Shown piece after piece: positions 20,523-32,900 of a stretch of DNA of 64,000 bases. Where the stretch lies: positions 17,894,867 through 17,958,866 of the forward strand of contig JANAVB010031417.1 of the NCBI GenBank assembly GCA_029216955.1, given 5' to 3'. Source of the DNA: Iris pallida. Its lineage: Eukaryota > Streptophyta > Magnoliopsida > Asparagales > Iridaceae. The translations under genes and the position numbers were made by a program. Within the stretch, counting starts at the first letter, position 1, and every line of letters begins with the position of its first letter. The notes under the pieces are model-generated. The model saw only the letters and a program-made list of their open reading frames with translations. It was not told where the DNA came from and did no database searches.

Positions 20523-21214
20523 TGTAGTGCCCCGTCCCGCAAAGTCAATCGGAGGAATCGAAACGCCGACGGCGTTCGGCCTTAGCCTTGCAACGGCTGC
20601 TCGGTCGAGGCGACTGCTCGCTCAGGTGGGGTAGTTTCGGTGAACTCGCCTCATCTTAGCCTTCACTTAATAACTCGCATGTTTTCAACTTGCACAAGTT
20701 AGGCTTGTTAAAAAAAGAGATGCATCCACATAGCTAAGGGAATAATCCTGACGGGTCGGAATGTCTTAGAACATGGAAAATGGTCCCACGGTTTGCTTAG
20801 AAGTCGGCTCAACGTGCTTTCAAATAACACTCGGTCCTTCGTCCCGTGGCTTGGGAGAAGGAAGTTGGCCTAAGTTGATAAGTTGCCACGACACTCAAAT
20901 TAGCCTAAGTCATAGGCGTCGCCGGCGTGAATGCTTGATAAAGCATGCACGGTCCCGTCGTCCAAGGCTTGGCATAGCCTTCGCATGTCCCGTGGGTTAA
21001 GTCGTCTTGTACGGCTTGTTGGCTTAAATCTAGGCACCCGAGAACTTGGTTGTTCAAGTCGAACGCGTGCACGGTCCGTCCTCTTGATGCGAAGCTCGGC
21101 GTAGCCTTTGCTCGTCGAGTCGTTGCCCGAATAAGTTAGACAAGAGTTGTGTTGGGCTATCGAAGCCATTTCTAGCACTGTCCCGCTCTATCTGCGGTTG
21201 TCAAGTCGCGCAGT
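20523..21214 (+). repeat. 3' LTR start, truncated
   Basis: Nearly identical to the first 700 bases of the LTR at 13766, with a few substitutions and a 14-base deletion near 20602. The match stops at GTCGCGCAGTC (21214), just before where the other LTR continues to its minisatellite. Confidence 0.85.
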
Positions 21215-21489
21215 CCCGCTCTATCTGCTAGTCATGTTGTTGATTGTGTTCAATACATATCATCATCCCGCTTTCGCTTAGGATAATTAGGATCTGAGGC
21301 GTATAAATCGAGTTGAGAAACCGTAAATGGCAATGATAGTCAGAGGGTGTTGAGAGATCACGCGATCGGAGGTAGCGTGTCAGTGACAAGTATAGAATGA
21401 TCTAGTACCATGAGAAGAATTGGAGAAATATTGGAGAAAATATTGTCACCTTAGCGTTATAGAGGACGTGGCCATACAAGGAAAAGTAA

Positions 21490-22130
21490 TGCATCACATG
21501 TGGCGACTATATAATATCTTCTCTAATACTATCCCTTAAGTTGGAGCGAAGAGAGTAGAGGATTCCAGCTTGTTTGGTTAATACATGAATAATTTTGGTG
21601 GCACATGCTGCTTTCATTCATGGGTCTCTCCAAGGATTCTTTAATACTCTTGTGATGATTGTTGCTCCATCACCAGTTATTATGTCTTTTTCGGTGGTAG
21701 TTATATCATGGAAGAACAAGAAGCAATTTATCGGTGCTCGTAATAGTGCTGAGTTCAAGTACCATGCTGTTTCACACTTAGTATTTTGCGGCTTTCTGTC
21801 TCTCCATTCTGATATAGTATTGTACGTCTCTTCAGCTATTCTGGTGCACTGTGGTAATCAAGCAACGATCCACATTGCTGAAAAACTAGCATTTTATGAG
21901 GGAACAAAGCATATTGAAGTTGAGTGGTAATTTGTGAGGTTCACATGTAGCTTGCATCTCTTTCTCATGTTCCCTCTAGTTCTCAGTTGTCCAATTTTAC
22001 AAAAGCTCTTTCACCAAATTATTCATCTCTTTTCTTAACAGACATGGTTCGCTATTCTCTTCGTTCCAACTTGAAATGAGTATTAGAGAAGATATTATAT
22101 GATTCTCCACGTGTGATATGTTGGTTGGTA
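21490..22130 (+). pseudogene. Ty1/copia RNase H fragment flanked by inverted short repeats
   Basis: At about 21690-21935 the plus strand encodes SWKNKKQFIGARNSAEFKYH, then LVHCGNQATIHIA and FYEGTKHIEVEW. These match the Ty1/copia RNase H end of pol (SWKSKKQ..VARSSAEAEYRA ... CDNQAA..IA ... HERTKHIE.D). In the catalytic CDNQ motif Asp is replaced by Gly, and a TAA follows VEW, so it is dead. About 110 residues remain; reverse transcriptase is absent. A block GTATTAGAGAAGATATTATA at 22080 occurs inverted near 21512-21533, possibly remnants of the copia LTR in opposite orientations. Confidence 0.7.
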
Positions 22131-22650
22131 CTTCTCTTAGTTGTTGTAAGTAACATGGTTTGTAGTAGTTTTAGGCGGCATTTTCTTTCTTTTGCTCCAT
22201 ATATGCTTGTGTGTCTTGCGACCATTGTTTACCTACACTCGAAGCACTCCATCATCAATACCAAGTTCTTTAAGGAACCAAATGGGAGTTGAACCGTATC
22301 AATACAATATTGTGGAAGTATCTCGTGTATCCTAGATCCATAACCAATGTCTTACTCGGATATCTATTAATGCGTCTTCTCATTTTAGTGTAGTGTCAAA
22401 TTTAGAAGAAAATAGCTCCTACTAGATATTTACAAAATCAAATAAATTTATCATTACAGTTTGATATTTTGTTAGTTGGATTTTCCTAGGACTACCTGGT
22501 GAAGGGCTTGCTAGTAATAGACAACTTAACCTCTTAAAACCCGTATGTCCTTTCTAACCATGAGTCCCAATAATTAATTTATTTGAAAATTATAGGCTTA
22601 ACAACATGAAAAAGTATGAGACACGAACCAATCAAGTATAATGGCACCAT
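22131..22650. other. Non-coding stretch, no gene seen
   Basis: AT-rich sequence between the copia fragment and the inverted LTR. It may include copia LTR sequence, but no ends were identified. Confidence 0.35.
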
Positions 22651-24654
22651 TGTCACATCCCGATTTCGCAGAACCGATCATCCTCGCTAGAGCGTGATGT
22701 CGTGCGAGCCTAGGTTGCGCTCGCGCAAGGCGGATTCCATAACGGCCGATTTCAGGCTAAGCAACGGGATCGTCGCACAGAAATTTCAAGCAGAAAAGTT
22801 GAACATTTCAAAGACATGAACAAAATGATACTCTTTATTGATATTGAAATAAGACTACAAGGGACGCGAAGCCAAGATTACAAGTCACTCAAGCTCACTT
22901 TCTCTCTGAATACAAACACTCAGCTCTCTCTCTTCTTCCAATTATAATCGGTCATGCCTGAAGATTTATAAATTTGCGAGTGTTTCAGAAAGCGATGTCC
23001 ATACATTATGTCCCGTATAGGTGAAAACTCTTGTACTGCCACACGCCTCGAAACGTCAAGGAACTCCATGCCTCGACGTATCCAAGCGAGTCCCGCCTCG
23101 AATGATCAAGTACCTGTAACATGCGCATGAAAAATGGTGGAGTGTCGGTACACAACCGTACTGGTGAGTGGTCCCTCGCCCACCCATATAAAATCAACAC
23201 CACGTTCATTTTAGTGAGTGCAATTTATTCTTTTGTGGTATTTCTAATCTTGCCTTAGGATCAGTTTTAGGGCATAGACTCTTGGCCTATTTTGTGAAAC
23301 GACGACACAATCGTGCCATGAAACTCCTTTGTTATTCTACGTCGAGGCCTTGCCTCGCAACTCTGTGGTCGTGCCATAAACTCAGTCGTGCAACAACATC
23401 GAGATCGTGTCTCGTAACTCAGTGTGACTTAACCATACTTTGTCATACGGCCTTTTCTATTCAACTCAAACGAGACAGTCAAAAATTTCTGCAAATTCTG
23501 TGTCAACGACTCAAAACACGACACCGCATCTTGTGCCGAAGCACGTGTTTCTACTATAGCAAAATCTTAGGCTCCAAATTTGTGTTGTATACTGTGTACC
23601 CATTTCTTGACTCCTTCGTGTCGTGTATATACTTCTTGACTCATTCGTACTGCGCACACTCTTCTTGACTCATTCTAAGGCATGCACGCGGATTGCCGCT
23701 ATCAAGCCGACTCAAACTAATGAAAGAAAGTCACTGGCACCACAAGCGATCTTGGACTAGATGTAAGACGAAAAGGCTTCGTGTAAGAGGCGCGGTCTCT
23801 TTCGAAGGTTCCGACATACTCGTATCAGCGACACGCTCTTCAGTGGTCAACCGCACGTCCACTGAAGGGTCGTGATACCTGCAATTCCTCCTAGGCCGAT
23901 ACGAACCCGGTGCCCCGACGATCGTTCGAGGAACCAATACCTTGTGCACAAATTGTCCAATGACAATGCAAGACTCAACTCAACTCATCCTGCTTTGTAC
24001 CAATTCTCATCTTTTACCTTCATACTTTCACGCAATTTTTGAACTAAAGTCTGTCTCGGCAATCTACAGTCCCGAACACTTCCATCTTTTTCATACCTTT
24101 AACTCAAACTCAAGAACGACTATTTGATAGTCCTCATACTTACTCAACTTGAACCAACCGTGTTCCGTGCAACACTCCTAGCCAAGTCATACTCTATATG
24201 ACGAGCTTTAAGAACGTGAGACTGAATGGTTATAACAACTGAGAAACCGTGGGACCGTGCCTGCTATGACATCAAGTCGATAGCCCATGGCAGAACTCTA
24301 CTCAACTCAATCGTGTGGTTGAAAGATCCAGTGCCAACTTTAAAAACTATCGTAGAGACCATCTAAACAACATTATGACACTTTTTTCTATGTTCTACAG
24401 ACATACTTGACTCAATGAGATTATTTCCTTAGCTATGTGGGTTCATCTTTTTTATTAGCAAACCTACTCATTGCATGTAAAAATTTCATATTATTGGTAT
24501 GAAGGCCAAGCTGAGGCAAGTTCATCGAAGCCACCTACCCGAACGAGGAGTTGCCTCGACCGAGTGGGACTTCGAGCAAGCCGTTGCATAGTTAAGTCCA
24601 AACGTCGTTGCGTTTCGATTCCTCTGGTTGACCTGAGCAGGGCGGGGCACTACA
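22651..24654 (-). mobile_element. Minus-strand LTR of the 13.8-kb family
   Basis: The reverse complement starts TGTAGTGCCCCGCCCTGC at 24654 and ends GGGATGTGACA at 22651. It aligns with the LTR at 13766 at both ends, including the terminal GAAATCGGCCGTTA and CTAGGCTCG blocks and an AATAAA. At 2004 bases it is about 580 shorter, partly because it lacks the minisatellite. Divergence is clearly higher than between the other two LTR copies. Confidence 0.85.
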
Positions 24655-24840
24655 TTATACACCACTCAGAACAAGTTTCGTCCTCAAAACTAATTGAGTA
24701 CACATTCATCAACTCTTATCATTTGTATTCAACTCGAACTCACATGGCATACTTTAGATCTTTCCAACACATTTCCTATACGTTTCATCCATCAAAGTCG
24801 TGCTCCACGCCTTAGTCAAATTCACCGAACAACACTTGCA
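24655..24840 (-). mobile_element. Internal 3' remnant attached to the minus-strand LTR
   Basis: Read on the minus strand, GAGGACGAAACTTGTTCTGAGTGGTGTATAA runs straight into the LTR start, in parallel with the equivalent segment before 20523. The LTR is thus the 3' LTR of a truncated copy. Homology fades near 24840. Confidence 0.7.
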
Positions 24841-25141
24841 AGCTGTAGGAGTTGATGGTTAACTCTTCAGTATCTTGGAGAAGTGCTAGTTGACACCACA
24901 TTATCCAAGGATCTGCGTCAACACTTGCCATGTCGCTTGACTTATCGGCTTGTAGGTGGGTTTTGCTCGTATCAGCATAATGTATCCTTAATATTAACGA
25001 CATACCTATTAATACATATTTAATCTATTATGCATAAAGTAATTTCCTTCGTACTAGATCAACTAAAACATAAATTAAACATGCCTGTTGCTTCTTTTAG
25101 TATCTAACACATCCATAGAATAAATTAACAAGTCTAATTAC

Positions 25142-25690
25142 GAGGATGTAATCTACATTATGCATCAAATTAATTTTCATTTCATTGTCATGTAAGAGGC
25201 AATTCCGTAATCAAGCCTATGGATATTGTGTTAATGTTGCCTATTGAATGTTGAATAAGCACAAGTGAATACAACAAACTGAAATAGGTTACCTAACCCA
25301 TTATGATCGGTGACCAAAACACGTGCATTATTCGCTCCTGTACATGCTGCTCCTGCTCCTGCTCCTGTGATCAGCTTTAGCGGTGGAGAGAACCTCACAT
25401 AATCCACAATACATACAAGATGTAGTCTACATTATGCATCAAATTAATTTTCATTTCATTATCATGTAGGATGCAATTCCGAAATCATGCCTATGGATAT
25501 TGTGTTAATGTTGCCTGTTGAATGTAGAATAAGCACTAGTGAATACAACAAAATGAATGGGTTACCTAACCCATTATGATCGGTAATCAAAACACGTGCA
25601 TGATTCGCTCATGTACGTACTGCTCCTGCTCATGCGATCAACTTTAGCGGTGGGGAGAACCTCACATAATCCACAATAGGTACAACTCTA
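25142..25690. repeat. 275-bp tandem duplication
   Basis: Two adjacent copies share CTACATTATGCATCAAATTA (25151 and 25429), GCCTATGGATATTGTGTTAA, CCCATTATGATCGGT and TTTAGCGGTGG.GAGAACCTC. The copies differ by scattered substitutions and by a GCTCCT triplet expansion in the first. No coding sense was found. Confidence 0.85.
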
Positions 25691-27592
25691 AGCACTAGGT
25701 TACAAGAATACATACAAGACTAAACACTAGGATACAAGACTAAGTACTAAAAGACTAAAATAAGAATAAGGAGATGAAGGACGGGGATTATCTATATAAT
25801 CATCTATTTCATTTTGGACCCAGAGATGAGTTCTTCAAGATTTCATCTTATCCTAAATAATCACGTGAGGTATATTCAATATTGTTAGAGATTTAGTCCA
25901 ATTCCATATGATTTAAGGCTCATCCAGTGCATGTATAAGGGAGTTCTACACTTGGACTCGAGTTGGACAGAAATATAAACCTGTGATGCACCCATAAGGG
26001 TGCTCTACAGGTGCACTCGAGTTGTATGGGTCAACAAATACCGAACTAGGTGAGCCTTCAACCATATGGAGATAGGACTCATTCTCTAACAAGTGGTTAT
26101 TTGGGATAAGATGAGATCTTAGAGATCTCATCTCTCCTCTCGTATACGAAGGAGAGGGATCCCAAATGGGATACATAATACACAAATTACTCCTCTTTCA
26201 TCTCCTTACTTTCTCTTCTTGGTTTGGGCTTGCATGCGTTGTGGATTATGCATGGAGTTCCCGGTTAACGTCATTGTTCTCGTATACTGCTGAAGTTGAT
26301 CACATGGGCAATACAATCACAATCAGATAGTTGACGACTTGTGGTCATAAATTGAAAAAGGGTAAGGTAATCCATTTTATTTTATCGCCTTACGCTTATC
26401 CTATATTCAATAGGCAATATTCGTATAAGAGAGATGCTTATTTTTCAGAGTCGTATATTGCATGATAATTAATTGAGTATTACTCTATGCACAATTTAGA
26501 TTATATCTTAATCATTAAACAACTTGTTACTTTTAGTCCATGCATTTGTTCAACTACAATAGAAGCAATTGACATGTTTACTTTTTTTTTAGTTTATTTT
26601 ACATAAAATAAATTAAACTATGCATGATAAATTTGATCTTTGTTATTTGTTTGTAGGCATGTCAGTATTCATAGGTAGTAATATTGTTGGTACGCTATGC
26701 CTGTTAAATATGGAGAATCCTGCTGGAGTAAACCCATCCTTGTTCTATACATTTGCCGCATATTAGTTGAGTCCTAAGAAATAAATATAGAAAAATATTA
26801 CACTGAGCTCGAGGTCTCAATAGCATGGCTTCTTTCCTTTGTTTGAATGTTGGATTTTTCTTTTGATGACAATTATCCAAAGCTAACCAGATCTGAAAAA
26901 TCTGATTAGCTTTCGGGAGCTTGTATTATGAACCCCCACGGGGGACGCTTCCCCCTCGACCTCGGCCCCTGACCGGACAACGGAACTTTCGAGTGTGTGG
27001 CCCCGAAGATGTTGTGGGCAGTTCAGAGAAATCTTTGGATCGACAATATCTTTAGTCCATCATGATTTCTCTATTTCATACGTCCATGGTTGATCTTGTT
27101 TATTGTTTTTCTGCAAAATACATGCTAGGCGAACAAAGCAATATCATAGTAGCGAAAATGATAAAATTTATGTACACTAGGACTATTTCAAGTTTAAGTA
27201 TAAACAATATATTGGTTGTAAGATCATTAGTGATTTCATAGTAATAAACTTAATCGACGCTAATAAAAAAATCGATTGAATCATTGGGTTAACAATTAGC
27301 ATAGTCATAGATGAAAAATGTGGGGTCTTGCGACGGCGTGCTAGAAGGCCAACTTTTTAGGCAACAACTATATTGCACGGATACAAGAAAATGACACCCA
27401 TATTCGTTTCGCATCTGTATCGGTGCAACAGGCCAGAATTAAGAATGTATAGCCTAGATACTCCAAGTTTTTGTATTGTTATCTTAAGACTAAATTTGGT
27501 TGGGATATGGGCTTGACTCTATGGTTAGCCGTTGGGTTGAATTATAATTGTTGGACCTACTAGTAAATAATTCATAATAATAAAGTCTTAGG
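25691..27592. other. Intergenic stretch, no gene recognised
   Basis: Positions 25800-26230 have features seen in copia LTRs (CTTGGACTCGAGTTGG, GTGCACTCGAGTTG) but no ends could be fixed. A GC-rich patch at 26930-27010 is unexplained. Confidence 0.35.
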
Positions 27593-27928
27593 CAAGGTTC
27601 ACAATATCGATATTGTACGTGTCGACGATCGACGATATCGTATCGTTTTTCTGTCTATCCCGATCCTATACTAACTGCTAGCAATATCTGTCGATGTCGA
27701 CAATGGGACTATCTTCCCGTCAATTCAACAGGGAAAGAAAATGCAAGCAAAAAGAGGAATACGGGGAAAACGATGTCGACAAAATAATTTGGCGTGTCAA
27801 AAATCTATATGCTACATTTTGGTAAGATTTGTTGCCGACACACTGTAACCATTCCAATTTTTAAAGTTGTATATTTATAAATTTACAATATCCATCCATC
27901 TTAATAATATCATTCAAAGTTAACAAGA

Positions 27929-27935
<7 letters not shown>

Positions 27936-27989
<54 letters not shown>
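27936..27989. repeat. (TA)n microsatellite at the LINE 5' junction
   Basis: An uninterrupted TA run leads directly into the ATG of LINE ORF1. A shorter (TA) run follows the LINE A-tail at 33579-33592, so the insertion site itself was probably TA-rich. Confidence 0.85.
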
Positions 27990-27991
<2 letters not shown>

Positions 27992-29971
27992 CGGTTTCGG
28001 AAGCGAACCCTAGCTCTGCTAGGGCATCACCAAATCGAAGCGAGGAGGCGGCCAATCGTCCTCCGGACCGGGGGAAGGGCAAGGGGGTGGCGGCGGCGGC
28101 CGGCGGCGACCGGCTGGAGGCGGGCGGCGGCGGCCGGCCGCCGGGAAACCCGTTTTTTGCTGTTGCGCGCGTGCTGCCGCATGCTGGCGGCCAGAGGGGC
28201 GGTCGGGGGGGTCCGGTGAACCCCCCCGGGGGCGGGCGGACGCCGGCGACCCACCCCAGGTGGGGGGGTGGCCGGGGAGGGCTGCGGACGGCGGTTGCTA
28301 TGGGGGTTCGGCCTCCGAGCACGGGTTCGACTAGTGGATCGACGGCGGTTGCTCGGGGGGGTCCCCTATGGTGTTCACCGCTCAAAGCAACTCGACGGAC
28401 ACGGTGGCTGGAACGGAGGACGGACAGAGTGAGGAGGGGGCTTGGACTACGGTCCAAAATCGGAGGGTAAGACGAGGAGGTGGGCAACGATCGCAAATCT
28501 CTGAGACTAGGAGGGGCTCAGCTTCTACGCAGGGATCGGACAGGAGGTCAGGGATAGCCAGGAGAACAAGACCAACGGTGGGCCAGGCGCACTCAGGGGA
28601 ACGGGAGGGACAAGCCAGGACTACGTGGAGGCCTCGAGCGAAGGGGTCAACAGGGGCTGCTGCCCCAGTTATCGGGGTGAGAGGAACTACTGCGAACGTG
28701 AGTGCCCGGCCGGCCCCGACGATCCTGCCTCGAACTTCGGGCCCGCGACCTGTGTCCTGGGCAGATGCGTGCAAGGTGGGGGTTGCAAAGACTCCGGCAT
28801 CGATGGAGTATGTTGCGCCTATGGCGGTTGGGGGTGAGCTCTGCGCCGACTTTCCGGCTGAGGAAGTGGCGAAGGTGACGACATTTTGGGAGAATACTTT
28901 AGTGTTATATGTGTTGGGGAGCAAGCCCTCCTACGGACAGATCCGAGGTTATGCGGATAGAGTCTGGCGGCCAAAGGGTAGCATGGTAGCATGGAGTTCT
29001 TCTCCAAGGAGAACGGCTTCTACTTCGTTAAATTTGGGATGGCAGAAGATGTGACTCGGATCCTCCATGGAGGGCCATGGACGTTTGATGGACGTCTCAT
29101 CATACTGAAGCAATGGTCCCCTGACTTGAGATGTGAGAAGGAGGTGCTAAATGCGGTGCCTGTGTGGGTTCGGTTTCCTGAATTCCCGGTTCGCTTCTGG
29201 AGTGTCCCCCTTCTTATGAGACTTGCCAGCCTCATTGGCAAGCCGATTAAGGCGGACGATGCCACCGCCTTCAGGACTAGATTGATGTATGCTCGGGTAT
29301 TTGTGGAGATTGATGCTAGGCTTGACCTGCCAGAGCAGTTGAAGTACCGGACCCCTACTGGCCAGATCCTGATGCAGAAGGTGGAGTATGAGTGGGTTCC
29401 CCCCAGATGTCCAGCGTGTGTCTGCTTTGGGCATCTCCCGAGTGCTTGTAGGCGAGGAGGTGCTTCTGAGGTGGTGACGGAGGAGGCAGTGCAGAAGACA
29501 GGTGGTGTCGTTAGTACCCCTGTAGTTGACAAGGCGGGCTTGATGGAGGATGAGATGGAGGCTGACCCGTCCCCCGTCTCTGGGGCAAACGAGGAGTCTC
29601 CGACGGAGATTTTTGCAGGGGCGATGGTTGAGTATACGGGGACGAGGACTATGATCACCAGGAGTATGGGACAGGAAGGCAGGCGACAAGGGGAGGACAA
29701 CACTTTAGCGCTTCAGGTTTACAGTCGGAAACGCCAGGCAACGGAGTCGCATAGTGAGGACAGCGGACAAGGTGGGGCGGAGAGAGTGTGGAAGGTCAAC
29801 CTGAAATGGGTAGTGGTCCTAGCCCAGCCTCCCCAACAGGGGGACCCACACGGTGTAGCGGCCCTTGCTCAGCCTCTACTGCAGGGAGATGAGGAGTCCA
29901 GAGATATGGAGGTTGCACTCTCCCCGGGTGCACCTCCAGAGGATGTTCAGGGGACCCCACCCGCGGAATAG
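27988..29971 (+). pseudogene. LINE ORF1 (gag-like, DUF4283 plus zinc knuckle), two frameshifts
   Basis: The product would coat LINE RNA as a nucleic-acid-binding protein. Frame one (27988-about 28355) is a Pro/Gly/Arg-rich low-complexity N-terminus. Frame two (about 28356-28985) has GAWTTVQNRR and the first half of DUF4283 (FWENTLVLYVLGSKPSYGQI). Frame three (28991-29971) continues DUF4283 (GFYFVKF, GGPWTFDGRLIILKQWSPDL) and then a CCHC zinc knuckle, CPACVCFGHLPSAC. The first shift sits in a G7 run at 28354-28360. The second coincides with an 8-base tandem duplication, GGTAGCAT twice at 28978-28993, which accounts for the +2 shift. The C-terminal tail is acidic and unremarkable. Its stop touches the ORF2 start. 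Confidence 0.85.
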
Positions 29972-32900
29972 ATGTCGGCCCTTGCCTGGAATGTCCGGGG
30001 GGGCTGTTCTCTGGGGAGATGGAGGGAGATAAGTGAGGTGCTGAGGAAGGAGAAGTGTGAAATCTCGATCTTACTAGAGACTAAGATCAGGGGGGCGAAA
30101 ACCCTGTCTCGTAGAACCCCTACGGACTGGGTCCAGCTCCACAACCTTGGTCTCTGTGATATGGCGAGAATCTGGATTAGATGGAACGGCGCTAGTTGGG
30201 AGGGGGAGGAGGTCTTCATGTCTGACCAGCTGGTGGCTATCTCCTTCGCTAACAAGGGTGGGTTCCGGTTCTTACTTGGTGCTGTATATGGGCACAATGA
30301 CAGGAGGCTGCGGGATGCCTTGTGGCAGGACATCATTAGGCTGAGTATGTTGGCGGTGCATCGTCATCTCCCCCTGCTAATTATGGGAGACTTCAATGCC
30401 ACGCTATACAGGGGGGAGAAGCTGGGGGGGCGGCCGGTCCCAGACCAGATTCTATCAGACTTTCAGTCATGTCTTCTCCAGTCCGGGCTCAGGGATCTGG
30501 AGAGAGTGGGGCACATATGGACGTGGCACAACAAGGCGGTGGTTAGCAGGGTGGCATGCCAGCTGGATCGTGCTTTGGGGAACAGTGATTGGTTCCGCCT
30601 ATTCCCCTCTGCTGTGGCTGAGGGGCTTCCTGCGGGGACCAGTGACCATTCGCCGATCCTGGTGCGCTTCGTGGAGAGACCCAGATGGAGAGCCCGTCCG
30701 TTCAGGTATGACAACAGTTGGTTCCTATCGCTTGGCTATGAGGAGACTGTGGCGAGGGGGCTTTGTCTGGATGTGGTCGGCACAGCTCAGTTCTGTATGG
30801 TTCACAGGCTGAAGAAGACCAAACGCGGCATCAGAGACTGGGTGAGGGCTCTCCCCCGGACCTCCTTACAGGAGAAGGAGGCGGAGCTGAGAGACCTGCA
30901 GTCAGACCTTCAGGGAGACATGATGAGTGGAGAGATGGCGGCTAGAGAGAAGAAGATGGCTGCAGAGGTCAACACCTTGCGACTCCAGCAGGAGATTAGT
31001 GCGGCCCAACGGGCCAAATGCTCCTGGCTCAAGGATGGGGACCGTTGCACCAAATTCTTCTATGATGTCATTCGGGCTCGCCAGCACCGGAACTGCATTC
31101 AGAGACTTCTAGACAGGGATGGGCGTCTTGTGACCGACCAGGTTGCTATCCAGGAGGAGGCTGTCCGGTTCTACTCTGAGCTTTATCGTCATACGGATTA
31201 TCCCACTGTATTCCCTCAACTGACTACGAAGACGTTGATTACTGAGTATGGCAACAGTCTTCTTATGGCTCCTATTCGGATGGCGGAGGTGGAGGCGATT
31301 GTGATGCAGGCTGATGCTTCCAAGGCTCCTGGGCCGGACGGGTTCTCTAGCGGCTTCTACAAGCGACATTGGGGTGCCCTCAAGGTCCAGGTTCTAGAGG
31401 CTATACAGGAGTTCTTTGAGACGGACAAGCTCCTGAAGGAGCTGAACCACACCTTCCTGACACTGGTGTCCAAGAAGGAGGGGGCGACTTCCCTTGCTGA
31501 CTTTCGACCGATTGCTTGCTGTAATTATTTGTACAAAATAATTACTCACCTTATGTGCAGGAGGATGGAGGACGCTATGCAGGGTCTAGTTTCTTGGAAT
31601 CAGGCGGCATTCATCAAGGGGCGGTCTATTGCTGAGCATAACCTGCTGGCTCATGAGATGATTCGGGAGTTCCACAAGCCAGGAGGGATGAAGGCGTGTG
31701 TGAAGCTCGACCTGAGGAAAGCATACGACACCGTCAACAGGGACTTTCTCTGTCATTTGATGGGTGCGATGGGCTTCTCCGAGACATGGGTGGACAGAGT
31801 CAGGGAGTGCATCACCTCCCCTACATTCTCGGTTCTCATTCAGGGTATACCATACGGATTCTTCGGCAGCAGCAGGGGGCTTCGTCAGGGGGACCCGCTT
31901 TCCCTCTACTATTCACCCTTGTGATGGAGTATTTTACCTGTTTGATGGACATCGCGGTGCATCGGGAGAGGATTGTACCGATATACAGCAGGGTCTCACC
32001 AGTGGTCTCACATCTCATATATGCGGATGATCTATTGGTATTGATGAGACCTTCCATGCGAGGGATGAGGGAGCTTGCGGGGGTGATGGAGGAGTTCGGA
32101 CAGTTATCGGGTCTTCGGTTGAACAGGGACAAGAGCAAAGTTTACTTCAACAACTCTTGCACTTTGAAGGAGGAACGGGCCCTGGAGCTTGGGGTGGAAA
32201 AGAGAGATCTCCCGGTGAAATATCTGGGGGTGTCCCTATCTGTCAACTACGCGAAGGACCGAGACTGCCAGAGTCTGGTGGACTTTGCGCAGAGGAGGGT
32301 AGAGGGCTGGCAGGCGGCTGGCCTATCTTTTGGAGGGCGTATTGAGCTGGTTCGATCGGTTATATCTGCTATTGCTTTATTCTGGCTCCAATCTATTATG
32401 GTTCCTTTGGCTACTATTAGAAAGATTGAGGGCATATGTGCCAAGTTCATATGGCATGGGGGGATTCATGCCATCTCTTGGGAGCAGCTCTGTCGACCTA
32501 AGAAGGAGGGAGGTGTGGGTCTGCGTTCTCTTGTATCTGTCAGGGAGGCTGCGGGGATCAAGCTGGCGTGGAGGTTCCTTAAGGGCGGTTCTCTTTGGTC
32601 GGCTTGGATGTCTAGTCGGTATCTTCGGGTAAGGAACTTCTGGGTATGTGAAATTGACAACAACTTCTCTGTGGCTTTCAAGCATATCCTGAGGAACCGT
32701 CCTGTTCTTCGGAAGGCTATTCGGAGGAAGATGAGGGAGGGAGGGGAGACGGACCTATGGCTTGATCCGTGGATTGCAGGTCAGTCCCTTCTGGAGATTC
32801 TGGGTCCCCAGACGGACGGTGTGGCGTACAGAGGTCTGACTTGTAGGCACATCATCAGAGGTGGGGTCTGGAGGCCAGAGGAGTATCGTTTCACTGCTCA

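Larger units (their letters stand above)
13766..21214 (+). mobile_element. Degenerate LTR retrotransposon without visible gag/pol, carrying a nested solo LTR
   Basis: A 5' LTR (13766-16353), a primer-binding site just after it, an internal region, and the start of a 3' LTR (20523-21214) make one element. Removing the nested solo LTR and its duplicated target leaves only about 1.4 kb of internal sequence with no recognisable gag, protease, reverse transcriptase or integrase. The 3' end of the internal part, GTCTCGAGGACGAGACTTG just before the LTR, resembles the tail of gypsy-type polyproteins. The element is either a large non-autonomous derivative or heavily deleted. The 3' LTR is broken at about 21214, so no 5-bp TSD can be checked. 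Confidence 0.75.

Noticed and set aside
24812..25003. 63-codon minus-strand frame with WIMWCQLALLQDTEEL
   Set aside because: Next to the LTR remnant and possibly retroelement-derived, but no motif allows a call.
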